Positions 10,021 through 21,400 of a DNA stretch of 64,000 bases are shown piece by piece. The notes beneath the pieces are model-generated. The model saw only the letters and a list, made by a program, of their open reading frames with translations, was not told where the DNA came from and did not search any database. The translations under genes and the position numbers were made by a program. Positions within the stretch are counted from its first letter, which is position 1. Each line of letters opens with the position of its first letter. Origin of the DNA: Porphyra umbilicalis (Eukaryota; Rhodophyta; Bangiophyceae; Bangiales; Bangiaceae); assembly GCA_002049455.2 (NCBI GenBank), contig KV918896.1:62001-126000 (forward strand), read 5' to 3'.

Positions 10021-12738
10021 ATGACCACCATTGCACCCCCTCTCCCTGTCGGTGTTTGTGGAGGAGCGGACGCGCCGGCCTCGCACGATGACGTCGGCGC
10101 TGCATGGGTGCCGTCTCGGACCGTTGGGGACATGGAGGTGGGGGCTCCTGCTGGTGGCAGTGACGCGACGCCGTCGGCGCCGCTGGTGAGCGTCGGTGGG
10201 GAAGAGTTTTTGTCTCCCTCTCGCAGTCGCGATCGGGGGGAGAGCGCGACTCCATTCGATGCTGGACGTGCTGGGGGAGGGGTGTCGATGCTGGCTGAGG
10301 GTGCGTCTGTTGCGGCAGTCGTGCCACACCCGGCGAGTGGCGGCGGTACGGACGGGGCAACGACTCTACCAAACGGCGGCGGGGTTGGAAGGCCGGTCAT
10401 CCAAGGCGTCGACGCGGGCAGTGGTGCGGCCGCGGTAGGGGGTGTCGACCGCGCCGCTGCCGACTCCGATATCGGCGGCCGCCGCCGGTACCGAGAGCGC
10501 AACCGAGACCGTGACTTCATCCAATTTTTTGCGGATCTCGGCGTCACCGACCGCCCGAACGCGCCATTCCTCGCCGGGTTGTTGCGTGACTTCCGAGATG
10601 CGGCTGCCCGCCTCGACAAGCACTTGGCCGGCTACTCCGCGTGCGTGCACGCGGCGGTCAGCCGGTTGGCGCCAGCGGCGAGCCCCTCCGCCTCCCCCGA
10701 GCACCTTTGGAAACGGGTCCACGACCGGCTGGGCTTTTTCCACGACCGCGACGCCCATGCCCAACGTCTCGTCAACATGGGCTTGTCGTTTGCCTACCGT
10801 CACTTGGAGCTGGACGCACTTGCCGTCGCCAATGCTCACCTGCTTCAGGACCGGCGACTCAAGCCTGACGTGGCCGCGACGGTGGTGCTCACGGACGACG
10901 TCCGCCGCATTCCGCAGTCGCAGTTGACGTCAGAAGGACCGGTGGAGGCGGCGGCGGCGGGGGCGGCTGAGGCGGGGGCGGCGGCCGAGGCGGCGGCGGC
11001 GGCGGCGGCGGCTGCCGTGGTGGCGGCGGCCGACTCGGACTCGGAGCTGCCGGGCGGCCATTCCGATGACGGCGACGGGTCGAGGCAGACCAGTGCGGCG
11101 CACGCCAATCAAGACGCCGCCCAGGCAACTCTCGGTGCGGCGGTTGGGCAGGTGGGTGCTGGTCGTGGCGTGGATTGCAGCGCTTTCTCGGGTGTGCGTC
11201 CCCCGACAGGGATTCCCACGGCAGGTGACTCGGCGGATGCAGCAGACCCGGATCTGGAGGTGAAGGGCACTTTCCAAGGGCTGCACAACAACCAGCCGGG
11301 GGAAGGTGCTGCGTCGACAATGTACGAACGGCAACCGGTTCTGCGCCCTGTGGGCGATGCGCTGGTGGCAGTCAAAACGGCGTTGGCTCCCCTCGTCACG
11401 CGGCTCGACATCGATGACGCAAGCCGGCAGCTCTTCAATGACTCCCTGCTTCTCTTTGCTCGCCACTCCGCGGCCCGATCGGGCGCCTACAATGACGTGT
11501 CCGCCATGACCATCGACAACTGCTGGACTGTCATCAACAAGGCATTGATGGTGTGGTGGCCAATGTGGCATGCGGCGGGCGGCGGGTGGTCGCTCCCTAT
11601 TGATGGTACGTGTGCATTCAAGCGCAAGCCGGGCAGGCAGACGCAGCAGTCCAAGTGGATGTACCAAGTGGAGCTCACCGCCATGCATGAGGACCTGAAA
11701 AAGGTCACGCGGCCATCCACGCGCTACTTCAACAAGCAGAAGCTACCCTCCCATGCCACCGTGGAGCGCATCAACGGCAAGGACCAGCCCATGCTTCTGG
11801 TGGTGGTGGCCGCGATGCTGCTGATGTGCACCAAGGAGGAGCTCTTCCTGTCCGCTTTGACGGAGCTTTCTTCCACTGGGGTTGGGCGACAGAGCAGAGA
11901 GCAGCCCCTTGCCGACGCCAAGTGCCAGAGTTTCTTCTCTGCCGGGCTGACGGTGCCAACGTACGGGACGGCAGTGCAGCAGGGCCCCGCTATCTCCCAG
12001 CGCGCCCGGTCACTGCTGGCTGCCGCGTCGAGTCCCTCATCTGCCAGAGCCGGAAACGCCACGCCTGACTCATTTTTCCCGTCGGCTGACGGCGAGGACC
12101 TGGGCGACGCGTACGCGGACATGGACGCCGCCCGGGCCCGCGACAGGTCGGACGGTGCAAGAGCAAGTCGAGCCCAGCGCGCTGAGATGATCAAGCGCAA
12201 GCGCCAGTCGGTCGCCAACGAGGTGGACTGTTCCGTGGCTCCAAGCTCCGCGGCCGCAAGGTCGCCGGCAGCAAGCTCGCCCGCCTCAACCGCGCGCGCG
12301 GGGCTGGACATGCGACCAGCGCCGCCGCCTTCCTCGGCTCCAGCGGCTCAAGGTTCTCTTGCAAATGGAACAGCAATCGCTCGTCCACGACCCACTGCTG
12401 CTGCTGCCGCAAGTCCATCTGGCACACGGGCTGCATCATCTGCGGCTGGGCGGGCTGCACGACCTCCAACTCCGCGGAAGCCCCGACCTTCACCACCACC
12501 GCGCCGCCGACCTGCAGCTGGTCAAGCACCGTCAACGTCTGCAGCACGGCCTCCACCATCTGCTCCACCTCCACAACCACCGTCATACCCACAAGTTACA
12601 AGCCCCTCGGTTGGCAGCGATCATGCCGGGACAGTAGAGCCAAGACCTAAGCGCGCGCGACTGGACACGCCGTCCCCGGTCGTGCACTCCGCCGGTAGTA
12701 CGACCGGGGTAGCACTCGTACCAGCTGATCTCCACTAA
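10021..12738 (+). CDS. Unknown 905-residue protein of KDZ-type segment 1
   Basis: I do not recognise a family. The ORF starts at ATG 10021 and ends at TAA 12736-12738. Residues 1-160 are Gly/Ala/Ser-rich and probably disordered. Residues about 165-290 are ordered and helical-looking (RRYRERNRDRDFIQFF onward). A poly-Ala/Glu tract follows near 305-335. A second ordered block at about 470-640 contains CWTVINKALMVWWPMWHAAG and a basic stretch CAFKRKPGRQTQQSKW. The C-terminal quarter is Ser/Pro/Ala-rich with a basic RSDGARASRAQRAEMIKRKR-like segment. The same frame stays open beyond the TAA for 68 codons to TAG at 12943-12945. It is convergent with the helicase gene, 363 bp away. It may be a DNA-binding accessory protein, but that is only inferred from context. 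Confidence 0.7.
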   Translation: MTTIAPPLPVGVCGGADAPASHDDVGAAWVPSRTVGDMEVGAPAGGSDATPSAPLVSVGGEEFLSPSRSRDRGESATPFDAGRAGGGVSMLAEGASVAAVVPHPASGGGTDGATTLPNGGGVGRPVIQGVDAGSGAAAVGGVDRAAADSDIGGRRRYRERNRDRDFIQFFADLGVTDRPNAPFLAGLLRDFRDAAARLDKHLAGYSACVHAAVSRLAPAASPSASPEHLWKRVHDRLGFFHDRDAHAQRLVNMGLSFAYRHLELDALAVANAHLLQDRRLKPDVAATVVLTDDVRRIPQSQLTSEGPVEAAAAGAAEAGAAAEAAAAAAAAAVVAAADSDSELPGGHSDDGDGSRQTSAAHANQDAAQATLGAAVGQVGAGRGVDCSAFSGVRPPTGIPTAGDSADAADPDLEVKGTFQGLHNNQPGEGAASTMYERQPVLRPVGDALVAVKTALAPLVTRLDIDDASRQLFNDSLLLFARHSAARSGAYNDVSAMTIDNCWTVINKALMVWWPMWHAAGGGWSLPIDGTCAFKRKPGRQTQQSKWMYQVELTAMHEDLKKVTRPSTRYFNKQKLPSHATVERINGKDQPMLLVVVAAMLLMCTKEELFLSALTELSSTGVGRQSREQPLADAKCQSFFSAGLTVPTYGTAVQQGPAISQRARSLLAAASSPSSARAGNATPDSFFPSADGEDLGDAYADMDAARARDRSDGARASRAQRAEMIKRKRQSVANEVDCSVAPSSAAARSPAASSPASTARAGLDMRPAPPPSSAPAAQGSLANGTAIARPRPTAAAAASPSGTRAASSAAGRAARPPTPRKPRPSPPPRRRPAAGQAPSTSAARPPPSAPPPQPPSYPQVTSPSVGSDHAGTVEPRPKRARLDTPSPVVHSAGSTTGVALVPADLH

Positions 12739-12989
12739 GAAGGTGAACGCTGCCCTTTGCCACCAGCCAGTCAAACGTTGTCTGCTTTTGACGATTTGCC
12801 CTTGTCTCAACTGCCTGGCGGCACGCTCCCTTCTCTATCCCAGTTTTCGGCGTCGGATGTGCATGGCCTGGCTCCGACGTACCGCGCAGAGTTGAGCGAT
12901 GCAGATCCAGCAGTGGACATGCCAAGTAGAGGCAATGGGCCGTAGGGGGTGGACGTGGATTGATGGCAGAAACGACGCGTGCACTATGT

Positions 12990-12995
12990 AATAAA
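12990..12995 (+). promoter_or_regulatory. Polyadenylation signal AATAAA
   Basis: A canonical AATAAA lies 45 bp beyond the TAG that ends the extended plus-strand frame and about 250 bp beyond its first stop. It is well placed to end transcripts of the 10021 gene before the convergent helicase gene. Confidence 0.5.
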
Positions 12996-13101
12996 TGACT
13001 ATAGCATCTCATCAGACCCCTATGTGAAAAGAAATGAAGGATATGACAAAAAAGAAACATGGACAAAGAGCAACCCCGCGTCTACCTCCACAGGTTCATG
13101 C

Positions 13102-15765
13102 TCATAGCCGATGCCATACACTCAAGTAGCGCCTCTTGGCGTCGTTTTCCGCGTACAAACGCCCCGGAGAGAACGACTTGACGTACAGTTTGGTCTTGTC
13201 CGTGACTCGGCTCACCGCCGCATGGACCATCCCAGCCTCAAAGGACCGCCGCAGGTCGACGACAGCCTCGTGCAAAGTTAAACTCTGCGACCGATGGATC
13301 GTAATCGCCCATCCCATCACGAAGGGCACTTGCTTGCGCACAGCAATCAAACCGGGCTTGGAGAGCAACGGCGCCTCAAACTCAATCATGGGGCACTCCA
13401 CCTCAATCCAAGTGTCCCCTGCCCCGCGGACGCCGAGGGAGTTGAGCCGCACGCCGTCAGGTAGCGGGGTGTCCACAAAATGGACGACGGGCGTCCCGCT
13501 CGGCAGGTAGTCGCAGATGTAGCCCATGCTCCCGTGGCACAGCCCCAACTGCTTCTTGGCGTTGGATGTATACATTACCCGAGCCCCCTTGCAATGTGGG
13601 ACAACGCGAGGAGCGACGCACTCGGCTAGGGCGGCTTGCACAGCGGGCTTGAGAACGGCGGTGGGGTCAACGACGGCCGCCGCGGTGTCGCGGTCGTTGG
13701 GCAATGCTGCCCGGTCTTGACACACAAAGGGAGGCGGCTGCCCCGCGGGGCACAGGCGCTTGAAGCACTTTACGTTGTGCGCGATGACTTCCTCGTGGGT
13801 GGGCATGAGGTGCAATACGTTTACCTCCACCGAGCGGTACTCGTCCGCCGAGACGGTCCGCTCCGCAAAGAGGCCGAGCAGGGCCGGCGAGAGCAGCCCG
13901 AACCGCGCGTCGCGGATAGCCTCGATGAAGTGCGGGTCGCACTGGCGGTGGACCCGCCGCAGGTCAAGGAAGTAGTTGGAAAACAGCAGGGACCAGCACA
14001 CCGCGTGATACGCCATGTCGCCGTCGTGCGGGCGCAGCTGCATAAAGTCCCCAAAGGCGTAGAGCACGCACTCCCGGTCGGTTGTTCGCCGCGACTGGAC
14101 AAGCAGCTGCCACATGATGTCCAGCCGGTTCGCCGGGATCATGGAGATCTCATCGAGGAAGAGCACGCGTACGCGGGCGAGTCGACGACGGATGGGCGCG
14201 TACCTCTTGGTATTCAGCAACCGCGCTGCCTCGACCACGGCACTGGGTGACGACGGCGTGTACCCCATGCCGAATCCAAAGAAGGAGTGGTACGTGTCAC
14301 CCTTGGCCGTCTGGGCAGCGCTCCCAGTCGGCGCGCATACAACAACCGCCCCGTCGTCAGGAAGCATTGTGCGCAGGAGGGCATTGTACTTGCGCAGAAA
14401 GAAGGTCTTGCCGACGCCCGGACCACCCGACACGAAAGTGCTCTTGAGGAGCTGCGCCATGCGGTCGCAAAGCGCGTCGTAGTTGCCGGTGGAGGCCAAG
14501 AGGCTGAGCGGCCCCAGCTCCACATCCCTGTCATGCATCTTGGGGGCGGGGGCTGCAGCACGCGAGGGCGTGCCTCTTGGGTACGCCGTGCTCGTTGGCC
14601 GGCTTGATGTTGACGGCGGAGCGGCACTCGGGCCGGCGTTGCTTTCCGACGCGGGGAGCGACGAGGGGCCCTTGTTGGTCGCCGCGCCTCCCGCGGCGGC
14701 GGAGGCGGGCGCCGTCGACACGACCACCCCTGCTGACGGATTCGGGTCGCAGGGCACCGACTCCGATAGACCTCCAGTGCAGCTACGCGCCTCGACGCCC
14801 GCGCCTGCTTCCGGCGCCGTCCCGTACAGCTGGTTGTAGACAGTCGAAAACTGGCGCAACAGGACGTGCATGTCGCTGTTCGAAAACACCGTCTCGGCCT
14901 GGTCACGCGTCGTGTAGGCGGGGTTGAGCGCCGGGGGTGGACCACCCGCCGTCACTAGCTGCGGCTTTGACGACTTGACGACGGACTCGCCGCGCTCCAT
15001 GCCATAGACGTCGGTGGGGGCACGACCAGAAGCGCACGACACGGGAGGTGCCGTTGGCACCATCGCCCACGAGTTCGCTGCACCCACCTTTCTCCGCTTT
15101 GCTGGAGAAGAGCCGTCCTTGCCCTCTACGGCACAGCACGATGACGCAAGTCGCTGCGTTCCCGCGCCACGCGTGACCAGCGAGGAAGTGGGAGGCGGTT
15201 GCAGCCCGTCGGGTCCATCTTGATGACCAGCAAAAGCCTCCACCGGGTCGGCGTCGTAGCTCGTCGCCACAAGGTGGGGCTCCGACACCTCCTCCTCGCT
15301 TCCGAGAACCTCCAGCAGATCACGGGGCTGCCGACAGGCGAGCCACGACAGCGCCGCAGCCGCGGTAGCAACGCGACAAACCACCGAGACCCCGGCGCCA
15401 CGCGGGGACAGCAGAGACAATGCGCGCTCCGCTCCTGGCTTACGTGCATCAAAGGAGGAAGACAAAGATGGGTTGTAGACTGCAAACCAGCCGTCGTCCG
15501 AACTGGCCGCCGACTCCAACTGCGCAGCGTCCTCGTTGGCATTGGTGACCGCCTCCAGCCGCATCGGGTCCGTCAACCAGCAAAGCGCCTCTGCGTCCGT
15601 GGAGAACACGCCAACGACCAGCAAGCTGCCGAGCGGCATGTTGGGGAGGTAGTGGCCAATGCAATCCGCGGCGGAGGCCGCGGACAGGTCATGGAACATG
15701 CACAGGTCCGATGAAAGGACGCCGACATAGTGCCCGTGGCCGCCGGGAGATGGTGGAGAATCCAT
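13102..15765 (-). CDS. PIF1-like superfamily 1B DNA helicase
   Basis: An 887-codon frame from ATG at 15765-15763 to TGA at 13104-13102. This start follows a less protein-like upstream extension of the same open frame. Helicase motifs appear in order: Walker A SGGPGVGKTFF (about residue 444), Walker B VRVLFLDEISMI (about 535), motif III YAFGDFMQLRP (about 571), GWAITIHRSQSLTL (about 820) and HAAVSRVTDKTKLYV (about 847). These are characteristic of PIF1/RRM3-type 5'-3' helicases. The roughly 440-residue N-terminal part is acidic and Ser/Pro-rich. It holds two loosely similar stretches (VVGVFSTDAEALCWL and VVCRVATAAAALSWL) that I cannot assign. PIF1 helicases also occur in Helitrons, but no HUH/Rep nuclease motif is present here. 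It lies between the unknown ORF and the KDZ transposase, so a role in transposition is plausible. The frame is intact. Confidence 0.88.
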   Translation of the reverse strand: MDSPPSPGGHGHYVGVLSSDLCMFHDLSAASAADCIGHYLPNMPLGSLLVVGVFSTDAEALCWLTDPMRLEAVTNANEDAAQLESAASSDDGWFAVYNPSLSSSFDARKPGAERALSLLSPRGAGVSVVCRVATAAAALSWLACRQPRDLLEVLGSEEEVSEPHLVATSYDADPVEAFAGHQDGPDGLQPPPTSSLVTRGAGTQRLASSCCAVEGKDGSSPAKRRKVGAANSWAMVPTAPPVSCASGRAPTDVYGMERGESVVKSSKPQLVTAGGPPPALNPAYTTRDQAETVFSNSDMHVLLRQFSTVYNQLYGTAPEAGAGVEARSCTGGLSESVPCDPNPSAGVVVSTAPASAAAGGAATNKGPSSLPASESNAGPSAAPPSTSSRPTSTAYPRGTPSRAAAPAPKMHDRDVELGPLSLLASTGNYDALCDRMAQLLKSTFVSGGPGVGKTFFLRKYNALLRTMLPDDGAVVVCAPTGSAAQTAKGDTYHSFFGFGMGYTPSSPSAVVEAARLLNTKRYAPIRRRLARVRVLFLDEISMIPANRLDIMWQLLVQSRRTTDRECVLYAFGDFMQLRPHDGDMAYHAVCWSLLFSNYFLDLRRVHRQCDPHFIEAIRDARFGLLSPALLGLFAERTVSADEYRSVEVNVLHLMPTHEEVIAHNVKCFKRLCPAGQPPPFVCQDRAALPNDRDTAAAVVDPTAVLKPAVQAALAECVAPRVVPHCKGARVMYTSNAKKQLGLCHGSMGYICDYLPSGTPVVHFVDTPLPDGVRLNSLGVRGAGDTWIEVECPMIEFEAPLLSKPGLIAVRKQVPFVMGWAITIHRSQSLTLHEAVVDLRRSFEAGMVHAAVSRVTDKTKLYVKSFSPGRLYAENDAKRRYLSVWHRL

Positions 15766-16428
15766 ACGTAGAGTAGTAGGGTGGGAGGTGGGAGCTCGAA
15801 GGAGCGCAAGAACAGGTGGATGAAGACGCAGGTAACGGGGTGGCGGCGGTGGGGGGGGAAATGTGGGGGGGGAACGTAGAGGCGAAGAAAGCGGTTGGTA
15901 CCGGTATCGAAAGAGAAACGCAAGCACGTGGGCGGCACAGGGTACAAGCAAAGCCTGTTGCTGGCTCCCCCGACTCGTAAGGACCAGAATACAAGGCAGG
16001 TTGCACCTCCCGCCCCCCCACGCAGACAACCAGGTGGCGCCCGTACACCCCGCCCCCAAGGCGGTGGACCCCACACGGCGCGTGGGACGAGTCGAGCGGT
16101 GTCGGAAGGGCGCCCACGGCAGTGTACGCACATAATGAGGGCATAGCCGCGCACCCGCCTCACAGCGGAACAGTACCCGGTGGACCGGGCGGGCTCCCCA
16201 CCCGCCCGCCCGCGCGAAAAGGATCAATGAGCCTCGCAAAGTGGGCTGTTTGGAGGGGGGGGGGAAAGCGCGGGCACAACGGTCGCAGCAGCTGGGTGGT
16301 TCCCTGTGGCGTGTCAGCTGAATCAGAGGGATCACAGAATATTCCCACATCTGGATCACGAATGGAGGGCCACTTGCTTTTGCACCATCGATTTGCACAC
16401 AAAGTACATACATGCAATTCAGCACGCT

Positions 16429-16475
16429 AGGGTTAGCGTCAGAGCTATTAGGGTTATCAGGGTTGTTAGGGTTAA
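16429..16475 (+). repeat. Short cluster of telomere-like TTAGGGTTA words
   Basis: Four imperfect copies of TAGGGTTA / TTAGGGTTA / TCAGGGTTG / TTAGGGTTA occur within 47 bp. TTAGGG is a common eukaryotic telomere unit, so this may be interstitial telomeric sequence. It also resembles the TAGGGTT ends of the hAT-like MITEs in this window. The cluster is too short to decide. Confidence 0.5.
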
Positions 16476-16855
16476 GGCCATGGAGTCAGCGTTGGACGGG
16501 CTCTGGTCCATGGACTCAGAAACGTTGGTCGAGGCGCTCCCGAGCAGATACGGCCAAGGCTCTCCGCACGAACCATAAACTGCCCAACCCCGCGATACTG
16601 GACAGCTCCCCTGGGCAACCGCGAGGCACAAAGCAGACCTGGTCCTGATATGAGGTCGCTGCCCAAGCGCTGCCATGGCCGACACAGGACTGATTGCCTC
16701 CAGGGTGCATTCGTGGAGGCATCGTGAAAGCCATCTGTTTCTCGTTTGCATGAATGGCGAGTGCACGTCTTCGCTCAGAGTTGTAGGTAGTCCCCTCATG
16801 TGCAGCACCATAGGTGCTCCCCGACAGTGCAGTCGCATGTTCTGACAAGCTGGTA

Positions 16856-17105
16856 TCAAGCCGAACGTGGGCACTTCGTTCTGTGTTTCGGGCGGCTGGG
16901 TAGTATTTCCATCAGTCTCATCTTCTGCCAGGTCCGTTCGCATCTCCGACCCGGCAGATGTAGTGGTGCTCACCCTCACTTCAAGCCGAACGTGGGCACT
17001 TCGTTCTGTGTTTCGGGCGGCTGGGTAGTATGTCCATCAGTCTCATCTTCTGCCGGGTCCGTTCGCATCTCCGACCCGGCAGATGTAGTGGTGCTCACCT
17101 TCACT
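16856..17105. repeat. Tandem duplication, 2 x 125 bp
   Basis: Two head-to-tail copies (16856-16980 and 16981-17105), each starting TCAAGCCGAACGTGGGCACT, differ at about three positions. The high identity implies a recent duplication. The unit is non-coding as far as I can see. Confidence 0.9.
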
Positions 17106-18467
17106 TCAGGACTGTGTATCGGTGCGCAAGCTGCGCGTGTCCCATGGTCAGCATGGCAAGTACTGCACCAGGTGGTGGTTGCCTACATTGATTTGGATAG
17201 GATGGCTTCGTTGCTCATGCCTGGCCGGGTTTCGTGAGAGTCTGCTACTGCCATCGGATGGGCACGAAGGCAGGTTGCCTACATGCGGCCTCCCCACATA
17301 CCAGCGTTTCACCTTCTATACAACCACCATCGGAACGCGGTTGTGGGCCGTTCAGCAGATTGATGTGGTGGACTGAGAGTGTTGGGAGTGGAATCCACGG
17401 TGGCTCGTATGGTGCATCCAGTGTCAGAGGGCAACCCCTCAGCGCGTTGATGAGCTGCGCCACCACATGCAGCTGTCTGCCGTCGCTTACGCTGTGCAGT
17501 CTCACCGCTGGGTCTGGCGATCCCTAAGCACACTTGCACCGCGGTGCTCGCAGCCCATCCCGAGCCCTCTAGTTTGGTATGGAAGTTGGCGGTAGTAAGG
17601 CCTCGTACCACGTCAAGTACAGGCAGCTTCTGCCTGCATCAGCCTCATTTTTCCTACTCCACATCATAGTAGCACACCACAACTGAGGGCCGAATTTTGA
17701 ATGTTGGACGTCACCTTCCCGCCAGTCGGGGAGGAAGAGCGTTCTTGCCCGACGTAACAGGCACGGCATGCCCTCTTTCTGCGGCTTACCACCCCTTCTG
17801 CTTCCTGCCATGACAGCGTTGCAAAGAGCTGGGTTCCCAGCTGGGCGCTGGGTAAGAGGGACGGACCTGCTGTCTGGAAGCTGACAGCGTGGCCGGCGGC
17901 TGCCTGCGCGGAGAGCTGTGGAAGCGGCTTGCCGGGCCGTGTCGTGCGACGGCGGTATACGTGCCGATGCTGAGCGGTGGAGGTGGCGGTGGGTTGCGCA
18001 CCCCGGGAGCTGCCGGCGCTATGGTGGCCCGCCTCCAGCCTGCTGGTATTCTGCAGACGACTGAGCTCATGCAGCAGTCGGCCGCCACGACGGCTGGTGG
18101 GCAGTGGAGACGGCCGCGGCGGCTCGGTTTCCTCGACGGCTGTCGGGCATTGGGGACGGCGGCGGTGCTGGAGAAGGCTGGCGCCGCGGCCACGGCGGAG
18201 AAGGCGGAGGGTGCCGCTGTAACCGTGTGGTGAAAAAAGCTTGTTTCTGGGTGCCAATGACTATGGGTGCCTCTGTGACGCTGTGGTGGGGGAGCTCGTG
18301 CTGGAGGCCAGTGAAGGGTGGTTGCTATGGCCGTGACGCTTCTATCTCTGTGTGCGTGTCATATCCCGCAGGACAATGAATTCCTTGTTCCTTTCTGTAC
18401 ATCTTCTCCTTGGCTCAAAGACACGCTGCGTGGTCGTAGGCATCAGTGGGATGATGAAGGGACCAGT

Positions 18468-21400
18468 TTACAACGAGCACACCAAGTCATCAACAAACAA
18501 ATCGATAGCAACGCGCTCCCTCAACGTATCCATGTCATCTTGCGTGTGACTCAATGGCACCCCAGCGGCAAAGCACTCAGCAGCCGCGAGCGCAAAGACC
18601 CCACAGCTGCTCCCGTCGAACTGCTCAGGCAGGTCCTCGTTTTCCACCAGCGGCCAGTCGTCGATGTGCATTGCGTCAGCTGCGTCTTGACCGAGCTGGT
18701 GGTGCACCTCGTCCTTGAGCCAGGCTCGCAGGTGCGGCACCGCGCCGGTCTTGTCCCCGTCCAGGAACGAGTCACAATACTTGAAGACGCGGTCGGCCAC
18801 GTCGATGACAACCAACACCCAGTGCACACGCCCGAGGTTGAGCGGGACGACAATCATGTCCACCGCGGCCAAGTCGAGGCCCACCGTCCTCACCCACGAG
18901 CGCACGCTGCGGAAGTCGCGGCCCATGCGCGGCGAGAACATGCGGTTGTAAAAGTACGTGTTGAGGCAGCGGGTCCGCCGCCAGGTCGACCCGGCCGCGT
19001 CGGCCGCCTCGCTCGCGCCGCCGACGGACGCCCGCATCTGGTCGTCGTGGTAGTTGATGAGCTTGAAGAACGAGTTCATGATCTTGTCGTTGAGCCAGTT
19101 GTCACCGCGCAGCAAGGCAAAGTCGGCGACCGACAGGTCGATGTTGGCGCGGTTGCGTGGCCGGACGACCTCGTCGCCATCTTGCTCTGCCGTCAAGCTC
19201 GCGACTAGAAGCTTCTCCTCCTTGGAGAGAGGACGGCAGTTGGGACCGCTCGACCGCGTGACACAGGCGCGCAGCCAGGCAGGGACCTCAATGTAGCGCC
19301 CGACCGCCGGTTGCGGGTCTTGGCGTGGATGCTCGCGCACCACTCCATCCCCACCTTGACGCCTAAGACACACTTGTCCCGCCGCTGGGGGAGCATCGAC
19401 GCCGTCTTGATCTCGGAGAGGACGCAAAGGTTGGGCACGGTCAACGTCAACAGCAGGAGCGACATCGTCTGCAGGGAGGGGGGTCACTGCACCTCGGCCG
19501 TCACACCCGCACGACGGGCCCCTCTGGCACGAGTGCGAGATCCGCCGGTGGAAGAAGGAGGCGAGGGGGATGTGGTCGTTCTCTGCGCGCGGCTTGCCGG
19601 AGAAGAGCTTGGCCAGCTTTCTCAGGTTCATGTGCGCCACCTGAAGCATGCGGTGGACCATGTAGGTATCGGGCGCCATGTACGCCAAGCTGGTACGATT
19701 GCCGACCGAGATGGAGTGGGAGACCTCCGCCGCCTGGGTGGCCACGCCCGACGTGGCGCCCAAGCTCTGGTCGGGCATGTAGACAGGTGAGCACGAGTGG
19801 GTGATCGAGTGCGGTCGGTCCAATATGCACCGCACACCGTGGTTGCGCAGGATAGGACGGACCCGCCGCATCGCGTTCTTATCGATTTTACAAGCGACGT
19901 CGTAAAATATCACCTTGGGCAGCTCCGGGAAGCGCTCGAGCACGATAGAGAGAGCCTCCCCGACGCTCTCCGCGTTGAACAGCACCCGGAAGCCGAGCGT
20001 GATGACGTGGGGGCATACCACATTGAATACCCCCTGGGTCAAACCGGCCATGACGGAGAAGGCCTTGTTGCACGAGTCCTCGTCGCCCTCCTTGTCCGCG
20101 GCGTGCCGCTTCTTGCCCTTGTACTGGCGCCGCCGCTCCGCCGCGACCGAGTCGGAAATGCCAGGGCGAACGCGCGGTAGACTGGCAAGAAACTCATACG
20201 ACACCAGCGGGTCGTCCGAGTCCGTGTCACGGTACGTCGGGTGCGACGCCCGCCATCGAGCAAAAGCAGAGGCAGTCGGTCGGCCACCCCACGTTGAGCA
20301 GTAGCCCATATTCACCCACTGGCGCTCCTTGGTGCGGTTGCTGCTGGCCTCCTTGGCGAACTCGGCATCAATCACCTTCTCGAGCTCCACTGCGTGCCCG
20401 AGTAGAGTCCCGACCGCCACACGGAAGTTCTTGTCCCCGTCCAGGTCGTCGTCGAAAAGGCCGATGAAGCTGGACACGAACCCAACCCCGTCCGCCGCCC
20501 TTGTCATCATCCGCCACGTCTCCTTTCCCTTGAGTCTCAGCCCGTCGGCCAGAAGCGCGACCGCCTTCTCGTCGTGCGCTTGAAACATACCTGTTGCCGT
20601 CTCGGCCAGCATGGCCTTGAGGAAGGGGCGGATGCAAAGCCAGGCCCCGTCATCATCCCGGGCATGTGAAGCGAAGTTGGGAGCACAGATGCCCACGCGG
20701 TCACGCCACGTCTCGGCCGGCAGCTTGACCCGCTTGCCCTTCTTACCCAGCACCAGGTTGCCATCTTCGTCCTGGCGCAGAGACGCCTCCAGGCCGCGAT
20801 CACCCCGCTCGACGCGGTGTGCCTTCCGCGCGCGCGCCGACGCTCCGTCGCTGTCTCCGGCTTGCGAGGAGCCGCTGCTAGCGTCGTCACCGACCCCGTC
20901 CTTGACTACCACCTCGTCCTTGACCGCGTCGCTGGCATCAACGGGCGAGGATGAGCCGAGCGGGAAAGAACGGAAAAAGACGTTGGCAGCTGCTGCTTCC
21001 ACCGACGGCCGGGCGTTCGTCGTGCGGGTCGCGTCCCATTCCCGCAGGTGCTGCTCCTGTGTCGGCGTCAGCGGCTTGGAGGAGCTCAACACTTTGTCCA
21101 CTGCAACGCGCAGGGCGGCATTCTGCAAAATGCACAGCTTGGAGGCGTCGATGGGCAAGACCGGGCAGTTCTCCGTGGGGCGCAGAGGGTGAACGTTGTC
21201 CGTGTCGGTGCACCCAATGGATTGGGCGTCGATCACAATGAAGGCGGGGTTGGGGCCGCATATGGGGCACCTTGCCGACTCGGGCGGTATCGCGATGGCG
21301 CGCGCCGCGGCGGTCCCCAACTTGACAACGTCCTGCCGCCGTGACCGGAAGCAGGCGATGGTGTTGGCCAAATGGCGGGTTGCGGCTGTGTAGGTGGAGC

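Larger units (their letters stand above)
15766..18467. other. Intergenic part of segment 1; no gene recognised
   Basis: This holds a probable helicase promoter region, telomere-like repeats (16429-16475), a 125-bp tandem duplication (16856-17105) and GC-rich sequence near 17870-18240. The GC-rich part is open on both strands without motifs. No RNA gene was found. Confidence 0.5.

Noticed and set aside
13102-16425. Helitron interpretation of the PIF1-like helicase
   Set aside because: No HUH nuclease (Rep) motif is fused to or near the helicase, and no TC...CTRR termini with a hairpin were seen.
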